NCBI GenBank assembly: GCA_033239525.1
Contig: BSYO01000024.1
Coordinates: 10,377,991 to 10,441,990 of the forward strand
Reading direction: 5' to 3'
DNA: 64,000 nucleotides
Origin: Nepenthes gracilis
Lineage: Eukaryota > Streptophyta > Magnoliopsida > Caryophyllales > Nepenthaceae
Below the pieces are notes generated by a model. It searched no databases. It worked only from the letters and a program-made list of their open reading frames with translations, and was not told where the DNA came from. Each line of letters begins with the position of its first letter. The first letter of the stretch is position 1. A program made the position numbers and the translations under genes. Shown here piece by piece: positions 61,440 to 64,000 of this stretch.

Positions 61440-62599
61440 ATAAGAGGATTTTCATTTTGGAGGTTGGTAACTATGCCATGACGTCTATGGCACAGCATGG
61501 CCCATGATAATCAATGTTTGGCTGTGACAAGAACGGCCCAACACTGAGGTCCGTGCCAGGCCAGAGGTTAGCTGACATTCATGCCATGCCGGCCAACGAC
61601 ACAATTGGGCCATGCTTAATAAATATCTTTCTTTTAAATTTCAAAAGGTCATGTGACTGTTACTGTTTTGGCCTTGGGCACAGCCACGGGGCAACGTTCG
61701 AGCTGACTGCTGCCCCTTTTTAATTTTTTATATATACAAAATAATTAAACAAAAAAAAAACTATAAAAACCCTACAGCCTCCCTCTAATCTCTACAACTC
61801 AACAATCTCTGACTCTCTCACTCTTGTTCAACAAGTAATAATGTAATACTAATATAATTATATTATTTTTATTAATTTTAATCTATAATTTATATATTAA
61901 TATTATTATTTCATAATTTAATTATTAATTATAGCATAAAATTTTCCTAATTTTGATAGTACAAGAATATAGAAAATTTATTTCGATACTCCCATACTGA
62001 TTACACCACAAACTAATAGTAGCTCTAAAATACCGCAATCATAACCTACCCTAGATATCAATACTCCTAGTTTTAGCTGCCCCCTATAAAACATTCTAAC
62101 ACTGCATGACAGCTTTTTAAAATTAAATAAATTAACAGTTAGGAATGACAGTTTGTAAAAAGTAAATAAAAATTATACTTGTGAAAGTTCTAAAGATAGC
62201 TGATAACTAAAATGACATGTGGAAAAACACAAGAGACAACGATTATTCTTAACTCAAATTGAATTAACATCTTTAGGTAGTATAGATAGTTCACTTGAAA
62301 AGTCATTTTCTTGTTGTGGAAGACTATAAGTCCGAAAGGTACATGCAAAAGTACTTACAACCCATATATGTAAAAACATCCCGATATACTGTTAAAAGTG
62401 ATGTTATCTGTCTTTTTCACAATTTAAATAAGAAAATTTCAAAATTTATATAAATAAAATCTAATTTTTCTTTAATTGGTGATGCATTGTCATCACGTAA
62501 TAACTTACCTCATATTTATATTACTACAATTTGGATTTTGAAATTAAAAATTACAAAAAATAAAAAGAATTTTTCTTTTTAAAATTTTTAAAAACTGAC
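61440..62599. other. Repeat-rich region with GCCATG/GGCCCA patches
   Basis: 61440-61720 is rich in short direct and inverted repeats such as GGCACAGCATGGCCCATG, CATGCCATGCCGGCC and GGGCCATGC. AT-rich sequence follows. No conserved exon is seen. The GC-rich patch resembles that at 63365-63500 and may mark the two ends of one element. Confidence 0.4.
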
Positions 62600-63055
62600 A
62601 AAACAAATTATTTTCGTAATTTTTAAAGTAATTATAACTATTAAAATGAATATTGAACATTTAATAAGATTTTTTCTATTACTTTTGGCAATACTTTGAA
62701 TAATAACGATGCTATTTCTTTATTTAAATAGCAGTTTTTTTTTAATGATAAATTATTCCATATCAAATGTACATGTCATATTATTAATATTTGTATCAAC
62801 AACAATGTGAAAAAATCAATGAATATTGTTTTATTTATTAAAATATTTTCTTTTTGAAATCAGCAATTCAAAATGTTATTTTGACAAAACAAACTCAGTT
62901 ACAAGAAGATGAAAATAAATTGTGCAACACAATGAAACTCTACTTACCAAATATTAAACAGCACTTATCCTTTCTGTTCTATTTTAACCATCTACTATAA
63001 TAAAAATATCCCAACAGCCAATTATAGATACTGATTAGGATTGGTCAAATAGCTG
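62600..63055 (+). repeat. AT-rich dispersed repeat, copy B
   Basis: Homologous in order to 54770-55215: GTAATTTTTAAAGTAA, AACAAACTCAGTTA, ATCCTTTCTGTTCTATTTTA, AAAAATATCCCAACAGCC, then GATTAGGATTGGTCAAATA. The orientation is the same and divergence is clear. Confidence 0.6.
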
Positions 63056-63364
63056 ACGAAAAAAGAAACAAGATGACATCGAAAGCAATGCATATCCTTT
63101 TCAAGGATTGGTTAAGTACAAAAGATTGTGTAAAAAATCCGATTATTTTGAATTTCAATAAAAAAGATGACTTTAGAAGCAACAAAAGCGGTATAAGTAA
63201 AAATATAAGTGCTACTTAAAAATAAGTAAATTATTAGATATATTTGTTTTTACTTTTATAAATTGTAACATTAAAAATATTCGACAAAATGAATAAAATA
63301 TGATATGTTTTTATAATACTTTGTATAATTTTATTTTTTATCTATTTTTAATTTTTTCTTATAG

Positions 63365-63500
63365 TCATGCCTAAATAGGCACAACATGGCCCATCCTAGC
63401 ACATGCACAGCATGTGCCTAGCTAGGCTCGAACAAAATTGTCCCATGCCAGGTTAGGAATGGCAAGTTTACATTCTGGTAGCCCAAAATAATGGGCTGTG
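63365..63500. repeat. GC-rich patch, GGCACAACATGGCCCA type
   Basis: GTCATGCCTAAATAGGCACA, CATGGCCCATCCTAGC and GCACATGCACAGCATGTGCC resemble 61440-61720 and 55950-56040. It is probably a terminal part of the repeat that contains copy B. Confidence 0.4.
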
Positions 63501-63699
63501 CTGGCACCACATGGCTCAAATAACAACACTATTTCATTCTACTCCACTTCCCCCTTCATCCCATTCTCTAGCTTTATGAGGCAACATGGGGAGGGGACCA
63601 GGGTGTACACTATTTATAAGGAAACAATCAAATACACATGGTCTAGTATGGTGCAAAGCATTAGATCAACCAACAATGGCTGTCACTAATGCAAATATC

Positions 63700-63956
63700 A
63701 GCCAATATGTATTACTATCGGAGGCTTCCAATATAAATATTTTCCGATACTCCGAGAATATCATAATATGCATCCGTATCGATAATATATCAGCAGATAT
63801 TAAAAATATCAGCTAACACAATCCTATCAACTTACAATTTCAAAATTTTTTTCTTTTCGACATATAAGATAACAATACATATTCTCTAATATATTTAATA
63901 CCGATATAACTATAATCAATACTGATACCAATGCCGATACCAATGTTTTCATCCAT
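63700..63956 (-). repeat. GATAT-rich dispersed repeat, copy 6
   Basis: The minus-strand edge reads ATGGATGAAAACATTGGTATC, followed by GGCATTGGTATCAGTATT and many ATATC phrases, ending near CCAATATGTATTACTATCGG. It is the best-preserved example of the ATGGATGAAAACATTGGTATC edge in the window. Confidence 0.7.
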
Positions 63957-64000
63957 GACAAGAAGTGATCGGTCTGACACTCATGCTAGTGTAAGAACCT

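Overview
The window is nuclear DNA of a flowering plant. Introns are abundant and mostly GT-AG, intergenic DNA is AT-rich, and Ty3/gypsy and Ty1/copia-type LTR remains are frequent. The host genes are a GH35 beta-galactosidase, a PDIL1-type protein disulfide isomerase, a short acidic protein of unknown function, and the C-terminal end of a Myb/SANT-like nuclear protein. All exon boundaries were read by eye from splice signals, reading phase and family similarity. I cannot name the species.

Layout: (1) 1-3.2 kb has no recognisable gene. (2) 3.2-14.9 kb, minus strand: a beta-galactosidase gene. Eighteen exons join in one open frame of 725 residues. Downstream lie two decayed exons of the C-terminal galactose-binding (SUEL) lectin domain that many plant homologues keep, so this copy appears to have lost that domain. 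(3) 15-23.8 kb: intergenic DNA with three solo LTRs, each flanked by a 5-bp target-site duplication. (4) 23.8-30.2 kb, plus strand: nine exons of a PDI gene. The first exon was not found, exon 6 has a one-base frameshift, the KDEL retention signal is gone and the second active site reads CGQC. It is probably a pseudogene. A 1.45-kb solo LTR sits in its last intron. (5) 32.4-45.7 kb: one decayed Ty3/gypsy element of Tat type, with gag, protease/RT, RNase H and integrase remains, an antisense ORF region, two tandem-repeat arrays and both LTRs. Its 5' LTR is split by a 2.3-kb solo LTR of another family. (6) 47.4-48.0 kb: another solo LTR. (7) 49.4-52.8 kb, plus strand: a two-coding-exon gene for a 169-residue plant protein of unknown function, with a 17-codon upstream ORF. 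(8) 53.6-54.5 kb: a solo LTR, followed by AT-rich repeats. (9) 58.9-61.1 kb, minus strand: the last two exons of a SANT/Myb-like protein, with a tRNA-Glu-like gene just upstream on the same strand. (10) 61.4-64 kb: repeats.

There is no operon-like cooperation between these genes. The coherent story is genome turnover: seven solo LTRs against one LTR element that still has its interior, most with readable target-site duplications. There is also a GATAT-rich repeat family (six copies, including intronic ones), a shared GC-rich module just upstream of the TATA box in two different LTRs, and domain loss or gene decay in two conserved genes. I saw no evidence of an undescribed defence or metabolic system.
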